From contig CANTUR010000902.1 in NCBI GenBank assembly GCA_947683625.1, forward strand, positions 124,001-188,000: 64,000 nucleotides of DNA, read 5' to 3'. The DNA comes from Mallotus nudiflorus (lineage: Eukaryota; Streptophyta; Magnoliopsida; Malpighiales; Euphorbiaceae). The notes under the pieces were generated by a model, which was not told where the DNA came from, did not search any database, and saw only the letters and a list, made by a program, of their open reading frames with translations. A program made the position numbers and the translations under genes. This document shows positions 10,045-22,130 of this stretch, one piece after another; position 1 is the stretch's first letter; every line of letters starts with the position of its first letter.

Positions 10045-11282
10045 TACAGGTGGGTTAGTAAGGTATTATTTAATATTATCAAAGGCTTTCTGGCATTCTT
10101 CATTCCATTCCATTCCATGGGTTGATTCTTCCTCAATAGCTTAAAGATCGAATTGCAAGCCATGGTAAGTCTCGCAATGAACCTACTAATGTATTGCAGT
10201 TTTTTTATAAACCCTCATACTTCCTTCTCTATTCTTGGTGTTGGCATCTCCTGGATGGCTTTGATCTTTTCTGGATCAACTTCTATTCCTTTATTGCTGA
10301 TTATGTGCCCCAATAACTTTCCTGAAGTTACCCCAAAGATGCATTTCTTCGGATTAAGCCTTAGGTTATATTTTTCTAGGAACTTATCCAAAGCCTTAAA
10401 ATGTCCCTCTCTTATTTCAGACTTAACCATCATGTCATTAACATAAACTTCCACTTCCTTATGCATCATATTATAAAATAAGGCAGTGGCTGCTCTTTGA
10501 TAAGTTGCTCCTGCATTCTTTAATCCGAAGGGCATCACCTTATAGCAGTATGTTCCCCATTCCATAATGAAAGCAATTTTGATCCTGTCCATAACTGCTA
10601 TCATTATCTAATTATAACTTGACAACCCATCCATAAAAGAGTACATCACACTAGATGTTGCACTATCCATAATCACATCAGTATGGGGTAAAGGAAAATC
10701 ATCCTTTGGACATGCCTTATTCAAGTCCCTGAAGTCTACATACATTTAAACTTTTCCATCTTTCTTGGGAACTAGTACTATATTTTCCAACCATTAAGGG
10801 TATTCTACAACTTCTAGAAAACTAGCCTGGATTTGCTTAGCGACTTCTTCCCTTATCTTTTCTATCCACTCGGGCCTTAACCTACGAAGTTTCTGCTTAA
10901 TAGGTTTAGCTTCAGGATATATTGGAATGTGATACTCCATAATTCCCCTATCTAACCCTGGCATATCCTCGTAGGAATAAGCAAATGCTACCTTTCTTTT
11001 TATTAATGTTCTCTCAAAAATTTCCCTCTCTTCAGTAGTTAAGTCATATGAAATGGAAATGTGTTTTGGTTGTTCATTTGTGCCCATGTTTAATGAATCT
11101 AATTGAATAGAATTAATGTCAAACATACATGAATGATCATTATTAAAATGCATAAGACCATCAGAATCAACATCACACAAATAAGCCAAACCAAAATTTA
11201 TATCATTGACCATAAAGGAAATAAAGTTTTTATCCTCAAACAGACCGGATGTTATTACATCAGTTTCTTCATAAAAAAACAT
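10045..11282 (-). pseudogene. Tat-lineage reverse transcriptase with damaged catalytic motif
   Basis: The minus strand reads RPEWIEKIREEVAKQIQASFLEVVEYP, then a stop and WLENIVLVPKKDGKV. These are followed by YVDFRDLNKACPKDDFPLP and, after another stop, YKVMPFGLKNAGATYQRA. The catalytic box is YVNDMMVKS where the family has YVDDM: the first aspartate codon is AAT (plus 10437-10439). LLGHIISNKGIEVDPEKI follows. The enzyme copies element RNA into DNA. Loss of one of the two catalytic aspartates together with several stops means this copy cannot work. Confidence 0.92.
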
Positions 11283-11706
11283 CAGTAAAACTATTATTAA
11301 TGATACTAGCTAATTCCTGTAGTGGTTCTTTGTTAGGTGGCAAACAAAGCAGTTCTTCAATGTCTTCAATTTTCATCTTTTCAGCAACTTTCTTCATCAC
11401 CTTGTCCTTGTTGTCTTGCACCAGCTTTTCAACTATTTGTTCCTTAAAAATCTCAAATCCAGGGACATCCACACTAGCTACTTGGACAGGCTCCTTTTCA
11501 CCCTGGTAGAACTTCTCCTTCCCATGCTTGATAAAGTTACCTTTAAGGGGTCCCAAATTCCCTAGGCCATTCTCGTTGAAAAACTTTCTTCTTGCCCTTT
11601 TACTGCTAATCCCAGTTCCAGTATAGCCCAATCCTCTTATGTCATTTTGGGTTTTAAAATCTGGTAGTTCTGGGCTTCCTTGCTTATTTTTCCTAGTCCT
11701 TGTCAT
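11269..11706 (-). pseudogene. Linker between protease and reverse transcriptase of the Tat polyprotein
   Basis: The 145 open residues include GLGYTGTGI, a variant of the GLGY motif common before RT in Tat elements, and RRKFFNENGLGNLGPLKG. The segment is lysine- and glutamate-rich and overlaps the start of the RT reading frame by 14 bases in another frame, which implies a frameshift. No separate function is known for it. Confidence 0.7.
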
Positions 11707-11799
11707 GGTCGGTAATTCATCTTCTTGATCATGTTCATAACCTTTGGATCCATTGCGACTCCCTCTGAAATCATGGCTACTTAGTAACCTGGGGGAGTG

Positions 11800-12390
11800 A
11801 CTACCTATTTCTGACTATTAATAACTATGGACACCGTCTTGCCCATACTAGAATCTAAAGTCACCACTTCCCCATCAAGTAAGAATTTCACCTTTTGATG
11901 CACGGTCAAAGGCACTCCTCCTAAGACATGATACCAAGGTTTACCCAGAAGAAGGGCATAGGTGATAGGAATATCTAGCACAGTGAATTCCACCATTACT
12001 TCTCAAGGTCCAGTCTTCATAGAAGCCATAAATGTTCCTTTTACACTTCTCATGCTATCATCATAAGCCCTTATTACAAGGTCTGATTTTGCCAATTCCT
12101 CCACCTTCACTCCTAAATTAGGTAGGATCTATAGTGGGCAATCATTAATCATGGACCCATCATCCACCATCACATAATTGGTCCTCTTCCCCCTTACTTC
12201 AGCTGGGATGAATAATGCTTTATTATGGTTGCTTCCTTCCACAAGTAAATCTTCATCCGAGAAAGTAATGACCCTGTGCTTTTTCTTAATAACCTTGGCC
12301 ACCATTGCTTCAAGATTTTCTTTAATTTCAATATTCATCTTAGTCAATGCCTTAACCAGAGCTCTTATATGGCTGCTTGAATGCATCAAG
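11800..12390 (-). pseudogene. Tat-lineage aspartic protease
   Basis: The minus strand reads VITFSDEDLLVEGSNHNKALFI, then NYVMVDDGSMINDCPL, which holds the aspartic-protease active-site block (usually VDNGSSLN). Further on is FTVLDIPITYALLLGKPWYH and GGVPLTVHQKVKF, the typical C-terminal block of Tat proteases. The protease cuts the Gag-Pol precursor. Stops between 11997 and 12129 break it into two readable pieces. Confidence 0.85.
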
Positions 12391-14330
12391 AGCTCTCAAA
12401 TGCTTACGTTGGCCTTCGCTTTCTTAAGCTGTTCAAGAATCAAGTCATTGCCCTGTTCATTTGAGTCTTCTCCTTTAACAGCTTCTTCCCTCTCTATGGC
12501 TTTCTCTGCCAGCTTATAACCCTTCCCACTTCTGGTAGCATGGCTGACTTCGGGATTATCTACCCATACATTATTTCCTTCAATGCCTTCATCATCATAA
12601 CTATACCAAATATCAATCATCCCTATAGTCTGATCTTTCTTCCCTTCTTTCCATACCTTGACCATACATTTTTCTTTCTTGATTAGCAACTTTTCATCAT
12701 CAAACTCCTCACCCCATCCTGTAGGCTCAATTGTATCAATGGATATGTCAAAACAAGGTGGTTGGGAGTAAAACACCTTATAATCGAACTTGCCTAAGAG
12801 CTGGCCCAATAAGTCTTCTGCCTCTTCCACATCTTTGGGAGCATTAGGATATTTCTCAGTAGTTTTAAGGCTAATATGTTCAAAAGATTTTAGCACTTCT
12901 TCTTTGCTTACTCCTGAGTTGATCATCATGGTGGTTGGGGGTAGCACATTTCGGTAATTTAGGAAAGGATTGTTTCGGGTGTTTGGGTTTGGGCTTGACT
13001 TTTTAGGGTTTGTGATCTTTATAGAGTCTATAAGGTTTTGGATTTCATGTTTAAGACACATGCAAGAGTCAGTGGAATGGCTAGCAACTTGATGAAACTT
13101 ACAATAACTATTTTGATCAAAACCAGGGAGGTTCGGGTTTGGTGGTCTACAAGGGGTTAAGGGTCTAAGGAGGCCTTTTTATATGAGACGGTCGAGCACT
13201 TTAGATAAAGGTTTATTGAAATTTAAGAATCTCTCAGGTTGTTGGATAGCATGAACTCCTATGACTCGACTGGTATTTCCTTGTTGTGTGCCTCTAGTTG
13301 GGTAATTTCTCACTCCAGTGTTCCTAGTGGCCTTCTTTTTCTCATTTTCAGCCTGTAACCCATCATTATAAAGGTCCACGAACGTCTTTGGGGTTCATCA
13401 TTTGCAACCTCTCCACTAGGATAGGTGACACATTTTGAACTATCATACTAACTTGATCCTTCTCTGCCAATTTATTCTTCATCATTCATGCCTTATTCAT
13501 GAACCTAGTTAGAAAATCTAAAAATGATTCATTGGTCTTTTGCTTGGTTAGTTCCAGATCTCTTATAGACACCTCAAGCCTAGTATTATAGTCATATTAC
13601 TTTAGAAAAGCAGTGCACAACTCCCTCCAATATGCTCGGATAGACTTCTCTAACCCATGATACCAATTAACAGCCATACCCTCTAAGGATAGTACAAACA
13701 ACTTAATAACCATAGATAAAGGAGCCTTAGTGGTACTCATAGTAGTTGTGTATTGGCTGAGATGAATCCTCAGGTTCCTAGTACCATCGAACTTCAGCAG
13801 CTGTGGCATCTTAAATTTGTCAGGTAGATTATCTTCCTCAAATTGCATCACATCATTAAAGTCAAATGGGTACCCTAGGCCTTGTCCCCTCATCAACTCC
13901 TCCATCTTAGACATCTTCTAAGTTAATGCCTTCATTTGTTTGGATTCCAGCTCTTAAACTTGCTGAAGTGATTCCATTTTTGCTTTTTCAATCATATAAC
14001 TCTTAACATCATCCAGCTTCATTTCCCTAGTATTGTCATTGTTAACAGGTAGTGGACCCATAGCTAGTGAGTTGGCCACAACGGGTGGTGTAGCAATAGC
14101 AAGTGGTGGCATTAGTCCCGCTAGATTTTGTCTTAACTCGTCCTACATCATTGCTCCCATATCATCCATCAGTGCTCTTTTGACGTCTTTTAGGGTCTAG
14201 TTTCCTCCCTCTTATTATTCCATTCTTTCAGTTTGTTTAGGTTGCGTAGCTTATAAATACAGCGGATTAATAGGGCTCTTTTCCAGTTTTCTAAGGATCT
14301 CTTTCACAATCGATTGGGGGCTTACCACCT
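12390..14330 (-). pseudogene. Tat-lineage gag
   Basis: Recognisable blocks on the minus strand are MQFEEDNLPDKFKMPQLLKF, then LFVLSLEGMAVNWYHGLE and RELCTAFLK. After a stop come QKTNESFLDFLTRFM and VERLQMM, the classic retrotransposon-gag core. A zinc-knuckle-like segment (SYCKFHQVASHSTDSC, then LKHEIQNLID) lies near 13020-13130. A 221-residue open stretch (12396-13061) continues toward the protease. Gag forms the particle that packages element RNA. The N-terminal part (13915-14330) is broken by stops; its start is uncertain. Confidence 0.85.
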
Positions 14331-14943
14331 TTTCAACTCCTAACATAGGAAGACCCAAATGAATCTATGATGGCTAAAATAAAAATTGTTAGCATGATGC
14401 ATGAGATGCATGTATGCATGATGCACGTGTTATGCAACAAGTAGCAAGTAACAAGTTAGGTATACATACATCCTTCCAACCTTATTCCTCCCGCTCACAT
14501 ATCCAATGGTGAGTCTCTTTTCCTAGGATATTTTGTCTTGGTCTTAATATCAATAGGGGATATTAGGGACCGACGTGCCATTATATATCGTTAGGGTCCG
14601 ATAAAAAGGTCAAGGTTCCCTTAGTAAGATGCTCTCCATTATGGACTTTGAGTTATAGGCCAAGGTCAGAGGGGCCCAACATCCTTTGCAAACTCGAGAG
14701 AAGACTACTCCCTTTAAGGACTTGGGTTACAAGCTCTTGTCAGATGAGCTCGGTAATCTCTCTTGAACAAAGTTAAAGCTAAGAGTGATGGTTAGCCAAT
14801 CTACAACTCCATGAAGCTAGTGGAATCATGGAATTATAAACCAATGCCATCGATTAATTGGGACATGCAGAATGAATGCAAGAATAAAATAATAATTAAT
14901 AAAATAGTTCTAAAGAACACAAGTAGAATCAGTATCTCCTATT
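14331..14943 (-). other. 5' leader of the Tat element
   Basis: No ORF is supported. The region between PBS and gag contains ATGCATG-rich stretches near 14395-14440 and ordinary AT-rich sequence. Its PBS-proximal 200 bp are repeated at 17072-17285. Confidence 0.6.
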
Positions 14944-14960
14944 CCCAATGGAGTCGTCAC
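14944..14960 (-). other. Primer binding site of the Tat element
   Basis: The minus strand after the 5' LTR reads TGACGACTCCATTGGGA. The duplicate at 17269-17285 reads TGGCAACTCCACTAGGG. The family form TGGCGACTCC can be inferred from the two together. The tRNA used cannot be named with certainty. Confidence 0.7.
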
Positions 14961-16593
14961 AATAGACGGTAGGGTTTAGTGCGCATCCAAGATTTTAGTA
15001 ACTATGACACTATTTGAGCTCAGGGCTCTAGAGAACACACTAACCAATATCACAAAGGCATGGCATGGAGATGAGGAGTTGCCACCCAAGGTAATCAGTA
15101 GGACAAATTGAAAAGGTGATACTTGATTCCCTAAAAGAAAGCTAGCACCACAACTGGGAAATTCTGGATACGGAATACCAACTTCTTTCAGTCTTATGTT
15201 CATTTAGAATTACTTTATGAATTATTATCTTATTCTCTATTTACATGCAGTTTCATATAAACCCAAAAACAATCAACTCCAAGGCAAACTAGTCATGAAA
15301 TATACAAGTAAATAATGCATTCAATAAATCACATAATCCCTAAGTTAGTCTAATCTACATGGATTTTAAATAAATGAGTCAAATCTACATGTTTTAAATT
15401 ATAAGTGAACCTAAAGACCTAATTTCCTTTGATTTTAATTAAATGAACCTACGTCTACTTGTTTTAATAAAAATGGGCCTAAATCTACAAATTATGAAAT
15501 ATTTAAATTAGTGGGCCTAATTCTACATGTTTTAATTAAATGGTGATCTTAAATCTACAAATTATGAAAAAGGGCTTAAATTAAGTGGGCTAAGTCTAAA
15601 TTAATTAAATTAAATTACGTGGGCCTATGTCTAATTAACTAAATGGGTCTAAGGATATTTCTAATCTAATTAATTAATTATGGACCTAAAAATATATTTT
15701 AATTAATTAAACCTAATTAACAATTAAGTGAGATGGGCTAAAAGAATTACCTAAAAATAAATAAATCAAGACCTAAAATGGTCTTAAGGCCCCAAAAGCA
15801 CATAAAAATAATAAATAAGCCCAAAAACAAATAAAAACATAAAAAACAACTAAATAAGATCAAAAAATAATTAAATTAATCCTTACTAAAACCCTAATTT
15901 ATTAATATGCAGCCTAAATTAATCTACTTCCTCCACTGATTTTAAATAATTACCTAATTGAAACCTAATTTTACTAATCAATTTAATCAAAATAAACATG
16001 CAACCACACATATAATTTTATTACTCCCATTATTGGGGCTATTACATTAATTCATAAAAAAAATTAATAAAATAAAAATAAAGCAAAAATAAAAGTAATA
16101 AATAAAATAAAATAAAAACCCTAGAAACTATGTCTCTACGAGGCTTTATCCCTAATTTTTTATAGACTTTTAATGAATTCATCCCTTCCACTAGATCACC
16201 ATGCATTTTCCTCCATACTAGCCAAAATAAAAAGATAAAATTGCAATTAATGAATAAATTATGATAATAACACGAAAGAAAAAATAATAAACAATATAAA
16301 AATAAAAATAGGAAATAAGAAGAAGAAGATGATGGTTATGAATGATTTGGGGTACTCCTCAGATTGGTAGTTCACTGTAATTTATGAATCTTTGAGTCTT
16401 CTTGTTCAAAAAATTCTCTACGAATCTTAAATTAATTGTTAAATTAAAAGGAATTTTTTGTAAAAAAAATAACTCAAAAGAAATAAAATCACGTTTTCTT
16501 CTTCTTCTTTCTCTTCTTTTCCTTCTCTTTTCTTCCTTCTCTCTTTTTCCTCTCCCCCCTGTCTCCTTCTTTTCTGTCACTGCTATTCTCTAT

Positions 16594-16600
16594 TTATATA
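16594..16600 (-). promoter_or_regulatory. TATA box of LTR copy A
   Basis: The minus strand reads CTATATAAATAGAGAATAG. The same TATA position is kept in copy B (18886-18892) and in both halves of the left LTR, which supports it as the element's promoter. Confidence 0.65.
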
Positions 16601-16764
16601 GTGGAACTAGGAAGCCTAGCCCCAATCTTAATATGATTCTAATTCCTAAAATATAAGATTAATACTTAAAATTATATTTAGGAATTTTAAACCAATTAGG
16701 ATTGAGTTAATTAGGAATTTTAAACCAATTAGAACTTAATTAAAAATAGGAAAATAGAGATGAA

Positions 16765-16862
16765 AGAATTCAATTCCGATTGGGATTGTGTAATTTTGAT
16801 CATAATTACACAATCCCCGTCGGAATTGGTGTAATTCTGATCGGAATTACATAATTCCGACA
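16765..16862. repeat. Palindrome array in the U3 of LTR copy A
   Basis: Four to five 20-21 bp palindromic units of the ATTCCGATCGGAAT type are present. There are fewer units than in the left LTR. Confidence 0.7.
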
Positions 16863-17071
16863 TTTAATTACAAAAAGACCCTTGAAAGAATTTAAATTTT
16901 GCAATTAGGTCTTAAAAAACCTTGCAATTTAGTCCCTAAAAACATTAAATCCTTCCTTTAAAAGCTGCATTTAAACCCTTAGAATTTTAAAGATTAAGTA
17001 TCGAAGACATTTTCATCACTGGAGTCCTTTACTGCATCCATAACACATCATCCTGAAATTGGGTATCTACA

Positions 17072-17285
17072 AGCCTGGTAATCTCTCTTGAACCGAGTTA
17101 AGGCTAAGAGTAATGGTTAGCCACTCTATAACCCCATGAAGCTAGTGGAATCATGGAATCATAAACCAACACCATCAGTTAATAAGGACATGCAAAATGA
17201 ATGCAAGAATAAAATAATAATTAATAAAATAATTCTAAAGAACACAAGTAGAATTAGTATCTTTTATCCCTAGTGGAGTTGCCAC
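17072..17285 (-). repeat. Duplicated PBS-proximal leader of the Tat element
   Basis: These 214 bp match about 14744-14960, including the PBS (17269-17285). They are wedged between LTR copy B and LTR copy A. The element's 5' end is therefore LTR, PBS, 214 bp of leader, LTR again, PBS and full leader. Confidence 0.85.
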
Positions 17286-19383
17286 TGTAGACGGCAGGGT
17301 TATCGTGCGTCCAAGATTTTAGCAACTGTGACACTATTTAAGCTTAGGGCTCTAAAGAACACACTAATCACTATCACAAAGACATGGCGTGGAGATGAGG
17401 AGTCGCCACCCAGGGTAATAATTGGGACAAATCGAAAAGGTGATACTTGATTCCCTAAAAGAAAGCTAGCACCACAGCTAAGAGATTCTGGATATGAAAT
17501 ACCAACTTCTTTTAGTCTTGTGTTCATTTAGAATTACTTTATGAATTATTATGTTATTCTCTATTTACATGCACTTTCATATAAACCTTAAAAAATAATC
17601 AACTCCAAGGCAAACTAGTCATGAAATATACAACTAAATAATGCATTCAATAAATCACATAATACCTAAGTTAGTCTAATCTACATGGATTTTAAATAAA
17701 TGAGTCAAATCTACATGTTTTAAATTATAAGTTAACCTAAAGACCTAATTCCTTTTGATTTTAATTAAATGAAGCTAAGTTTACTAATTTTAATTAAAAA
17801 ATGGGCCTAATTCTACATGTTTTAATTATAAGGTGATCTTAAATCTACAAATTATGAAAAAGGCTTAAATTAAGTGGGCTAAGTCTAAATTAATTAAATT
17901 AAATTAGGTGAGCATATGTCTAATTAACTAAATGGACCTAAGGATGTTTCTAACCTAAAATCTAATTAATTATGGACCTAAAAATATATTTTAATTAATT
18001 AAACCTAATTAATTATTAAGTGAGATGGGCTAAAAGAATTACCTAAACTTAAATAAATAAATCAAAGACTAAAATGGGCTTAAGTCCCCAAAACATAAAA
18101 AAATAATAAATAAGCCCAAAAAAAAATAAAAACATAAAAAAAATAATTAAATAAGATCAAATAAATAATTAAATTAATCCTTACTAAAACCCTAATTTTA
18201 TTAGTATGCAACCTAAATTAATCTACTTCCTCCATTAATTTTAAATAATTACCTAATTGAAACCTAATTTTACTAACCAATTAAATAAAAAATAAACAAA
18301 CAACTATACGTGTAATTTTACTATTCCCACTATTGGGGGATTATAATAAATAAAAATAAATAAATACATCCAATAAAAATGAATAAAATAAAGCAATAAA
18401 TAAATAAAAATAAACTTTAGAACTATGTCTCTACAAGGTTTTATCCATGGTTTTCCATGGACTTCTCATGAATTCATCCTTCCAAGTATGACCACCATGC
18501 ATTATTCTCCATAATCACCATAAAAAAATAAATAAAATTATGATTAATGAATAAATTATAATAATAACTCAAAAGAATAAAAATAATTACTAATAATAAA
18601 TAAATAAATAAATAAATAAGAAGAAGAAGAAGATAATGATAATGATTATGAATGATTTAGGGTATTTCTTAAATTGGTAGTTCACTGTTCTTGATAAATC
18701 TTCGAATCTTCTTCTTCTAAAATTCTCCACAAATCTTGAATTAATTATTAAATTAAAAGGAATTTTTAAAAAAATAACTCAAAAGAAATAAAATCAGATT
18801 TTCTTCTTCTTCTTCCTCTTCTTTTTTCCTCTTTCTCTCTTTTCCCTCTTCACCGTCGCCCCTTTCTTTTCTTGCTATTCTTTCTTTATATAATGGAACT
18901 AGGAAGCCTAGCCCCAATCCTAATGTGATTCTAGTTCCTAAAATATAAAGTTAATACTTAAAATTATATTTATAAATTTTAAACCAGTTAGGATTGAGTT
19001 AATTAGGAAATTTAAACCAATTATAACTGAATTAAAAATAGGAAAACAGAGACGGAAGAATTCAATTCCGACCGGGATTGTGTAATTTTGATCAAAATTA
19101 CATAATCCCGATCGAAATTGGTGTAATTCTAGTCAGAATTATGGAATTTCGACATGTATTCTTTTTTTTAACATTTAATTATAAAAAAGACCACTGGAAG
19201 AATTTAAATTTTACAATTAGGTCCTAAAAAACCTTGTAATTTAGTCCTTAAAAATATTAAATCCTTCCTTTAAAAGTTGCATTTAAACCCTTAGAATTTT
19301 AAAGATTAAGTGTTGAAGACATTTTCATCTCTGGAGTCCTTTGCTACATTCATAACACATCATCCCGAAATTGGGTGTCTACA
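17286..19383 (-). repeat. Outer 5' LTR of the Tat element (copy B)
   Basis: This 2098-bp LTR runs from TGTAGAC at 17286 to GTCTACA at 19383, so both inverted-repeat ends are intact. The minus-strand TATA box is at 18886-18892, and a palindrome array lies at 19054-19157. It is similar to copy A along its whole length, with many substitutions and small gaps. Confidence 0.88.
19054..19157. repeat. Palindrome array in the U3 of LTR copy B
   Basis: About four 20-21 bp units with GATCG- or GTCAG-centred arms lie about 160 bp upstream of the TATA box in element sense. Confidence 0.65.
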
Positions 19384-19439
19384 CCCCTCATTCTCTCGCC
19401 CTTCAAAGAGAGGAGCTGTGGGCTTACACTTATCTGGTT

Positions 19440-19880
19440 TGTTTTCGTCTGTAATAGTAAAATCTTTAAGCCGCATGTGTTAGGAGGCTCTGGCCATCAA
19501 CTAAGGAAAGATTAATAGGGGAAGTAGGGTTAAATAGTTATAGAGGAGTTTATATGTAGTCCCCAGTACTAGAGCCTTGATGGCAATAATGACATCCAAA
19601 TCATCTACTTAGATTGCTTCCTTATTAAACCTCTCCATAAAGTCTCTTAATGACTCTATTTCCTTTTATGATAGCTTCTGGAGGTTCACAAAGACCTATT
19701 TAAAGGGAATATATGTGACGAACTGAGTTGTAAAAGCCTAAGAAAATTGAGCAAAACTAGAAATGGACCTATTGTCTAATCCTTGATACCACTCATGTGC
19801 CATACCCTTTAGAGTAGTGGGGAATACTTTCCACAAGACCCAGTCCATGCTGGACTATAAATGAATGGTGGTTCTATAGG
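19440..19880 (-). pseudogene. Fragment of another Ty3/gypsy gag
   Basis: The minus strand reads WVLWKVFPTTLKGMAHEWYQGL, then SFAQFS, AFTTQFVTYIP and EIESLRDFMERFNKEAI. These are the WY and SLRDFMERFN blocks of plant gypsy gag. It differs from the Tat gag in this window. Its own LTRs were not identified. The Tat element's outer LTR abuts it at 19383, so this sequence was probably the insertion target. Confidence 0.75.
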
Positions 19881-21039
19881 TATTGACATGACTGATGGGA
19901 TTAGTCGATCTGTAATAGGAGTATGTGGTGCTTATTGGCCTGAAGTCTCTCTATTTTTCTCCATTGTTACTGTTATTGTCCACGCTCATTGCACCAATGA
20001 TACTGCTGGTCCATTTACAAGTGATTTAAATGACCCTTTAAAATGAAAACTAATGAAAGAACTTACTGGGTAAGGTTTTAGCAAACCCTCTTTGATAATT
20101 GAGTTAAAGAAGAGAGAATGGAGAGATCAACAAAAGAAAATAGGTTTTAGTAAGGTTTTTCATTACCTCCTTTCTCATTTATGTGTATAGGTATATATGC
20201 TCTTACCTAGTGCCATGTATCATTTAATGAGTCACTAGGAGTACTATTCATATGCCCTACATCTCTAATCTTAGGCCATACACATCTTTGCTAGCTAGTG
20301 TTGGATCAGCTAGCGAGGTTTTGGACACACACTAGAGAGCATCATCCTTATTGCGAAGGCCTACCAAGTTTATGGCATTGGCAGAGTGTGGGTATTTTTG
20401 GGCATTGCTGTAGAATATTCGTGTAGGTGTGCTGGGGAAAATTTGGTTGTACGAGATATGCTGTTGTGTCCATTTCTTGTTGGCTTGCTAGTTTCATTTG
20501 TTTCCTATCATTGTCATATTCTAATGAATTTTTTCTCCTTCTAGTATAGGCACATGAAGGTAAAGGGTTATGAAGAGGAAGATCTTTGGGTTTTGGGCCT
20601 CATAGGCTTGCTCAATTTGCTTGGGCTAGATCTAGGCTCTAGTATCACATCATATTCATTTCTTCTTCTGTAAATGATCTTGGTGCATCAAAATGGTTAT
20701 CATTAATTAAATCAAGAAACTAATGATTGAGCAATTCAAGTATAAATCACATAGAATGAGAGCATTAGGTTTTTTAGCATGATCTTTGATTGTCAAATAG
20801 CAAAGCGGCCAAGGAATAATAGGGAAGAAGGAGAGATTCCACTGGCAGCACAAATTGTTAATTTTAATTGGATATGCGATATTATGAATAGAAAATATGA
20901 ATAATGAAAATCTTTGTTTAAGTGCCATATTTGTGCCTTAAACTTATATGTAAAATGAAATTAGTCAAGAAATTAACTAATTTGACAAAAGTGATCAATG
21001 AATCCTAAAATTTAGTTCAATTAATTGTTTCATTTCATT
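19881..21039. other. No gene recognised; probable retroelement leader or LTR remnant and flank
   Basis: Right of the gag fragment, a minus-strand TATA-like sequence occurs near 20190 (GCATATATACCTATAC), and TGTGATACTAGAGC near 20640 weakly resembles a methionine-tRNA PBS. I could not find a matching second LTR. From about 20700 the sequence is AT-rich without recognisable coding. Confidence 0.4.
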
Positions 21040-21440
21040 AATATATTTGTTAGAAACTAACTATAATTTTCCTTTAGAAACTTGTCATATTAAAGCAGTT
21101 AGACTTATGTATAAAAAATATTTGTAATTATATTATATTTTATTGAATTTATATAATGGAATTAAAATCATTAAATTAATTAGTTGAAGACCCTTATATT
21201 TTGAAGAAAATATCATTTTTCATATTTTTGTACGTCTGCACAACCTATTTTTCATTAGAGCATTTGTGTTTATTGTTTGAGGGGATTTACAGCTTTTATT
21301 TGGAGATAGTGGATTTAAAATGATCCAAACCTCATCTTGTATTGAGTTCTAGTGATGTTAATGTGCTTTTAAAATCTTAGCACTCTAGTCCTCTTCACTA
21401 TAATATATACGAATATAACTACATGTTAACCTCATCTTGT
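21040..21440 (+). repeat. Dispersed direct repeat, copy 1
   Basis: About 400 bp, including TTTTGAAGAAAATATCATTTTTCAT and a GAGGGGATTTA block, recurs at 21842-22130 and continues at 22976-23050. The family is not recognised. This copy is the uninterrupted version at the site where copy 2 holds an insertion. Confidence 0.7.
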
Positions 21441-21841
21441 ATTTATTCAACTATTAAAATCAAATTTTAGATCAATTATCAATTTGCTATTTATATTAAT
21501 GAATAAATTTGGTCATTTTTTAGAAATTTATATCACTTGATTGTAAAAATTTAAAAATGTAAGAAAAATTCTAAAAAAAAATTATTTTATAAGTTTAAAA
21601 ACTTTATATATATATATATATATATTATCAATTTTATTTGTTAGTAACCATTAAATTTTTTTTTTGTTAATATATACAACTTATTATACTCAAAAAAGTT
21701 ATAGGACTTGATTGTACTCATTAAACGTTCAATATGGTCTAAATTTACAAAGTCGAAGTTCCAATTTGACTCAAAAAAATAAAAGATCCAATGTAAAATT
21801 AGAGCAAACTGTGGGGTCCAATTTGCACCTTCAACCATTTC
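21441..21841. other. AT-rich spacer between the two direct repeats
   Basis: No gene is seen. It contains a (TA)n run at 21606-21626 and a segment (21700-21840) that reads like a generic retroelement or MITE end, with no pairing end found. Confidence 0.5.
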
Positions 21842-22130
21842 CTTTTTAAAACTTATCATATTATAGTAGTTATTTTAAAAATATTTATAAATTAATTTTA
21901 TTTTATTGAATTTATATAGATAGAATTTAGTTGAAGACCTTATAAAAAAATTTCCTATATTTTGAAGAAAATATCATTTTTCATTTTTTTAAGTTTGCAA
22001 AGCCTATTTTTCATTGGAATGGTTGTGTTGTGTTTATTATTTGAGGGGATTTAGAGATGGTGAATTTAAATGATCTATATCTCATCTTGCATTGATTTTT
22101 AGCAATGTTAATGTGCTCTTAAAATTTTAG

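Larger units (their letters stand above)
14961..17071 (-). repeat. 5' LTR of the Tat element (copy A)
   Basis: This 2.1-kb LTR ends at 17071 with GTATCTACA and at 14961 with AATAGAC, a mutated form of TGTAGAC. The better-preserved copy B shows that the ends are short inverted repeats, TGTAGAC and GTCTACA. The minus-strand TATA box is at 16594-16600, followed by a GAA-rich leader (16497-16570). A short palindrome array (16765-16862) lies upstream in U3. Confidence 0.88.

Noticed and set aside
19861..20046. Plus-strand ORF starting MNGGSIGIDM
   Set aside because: It overlaps the edge of the gag fragment read on the opposite strand and has no recognised domain.
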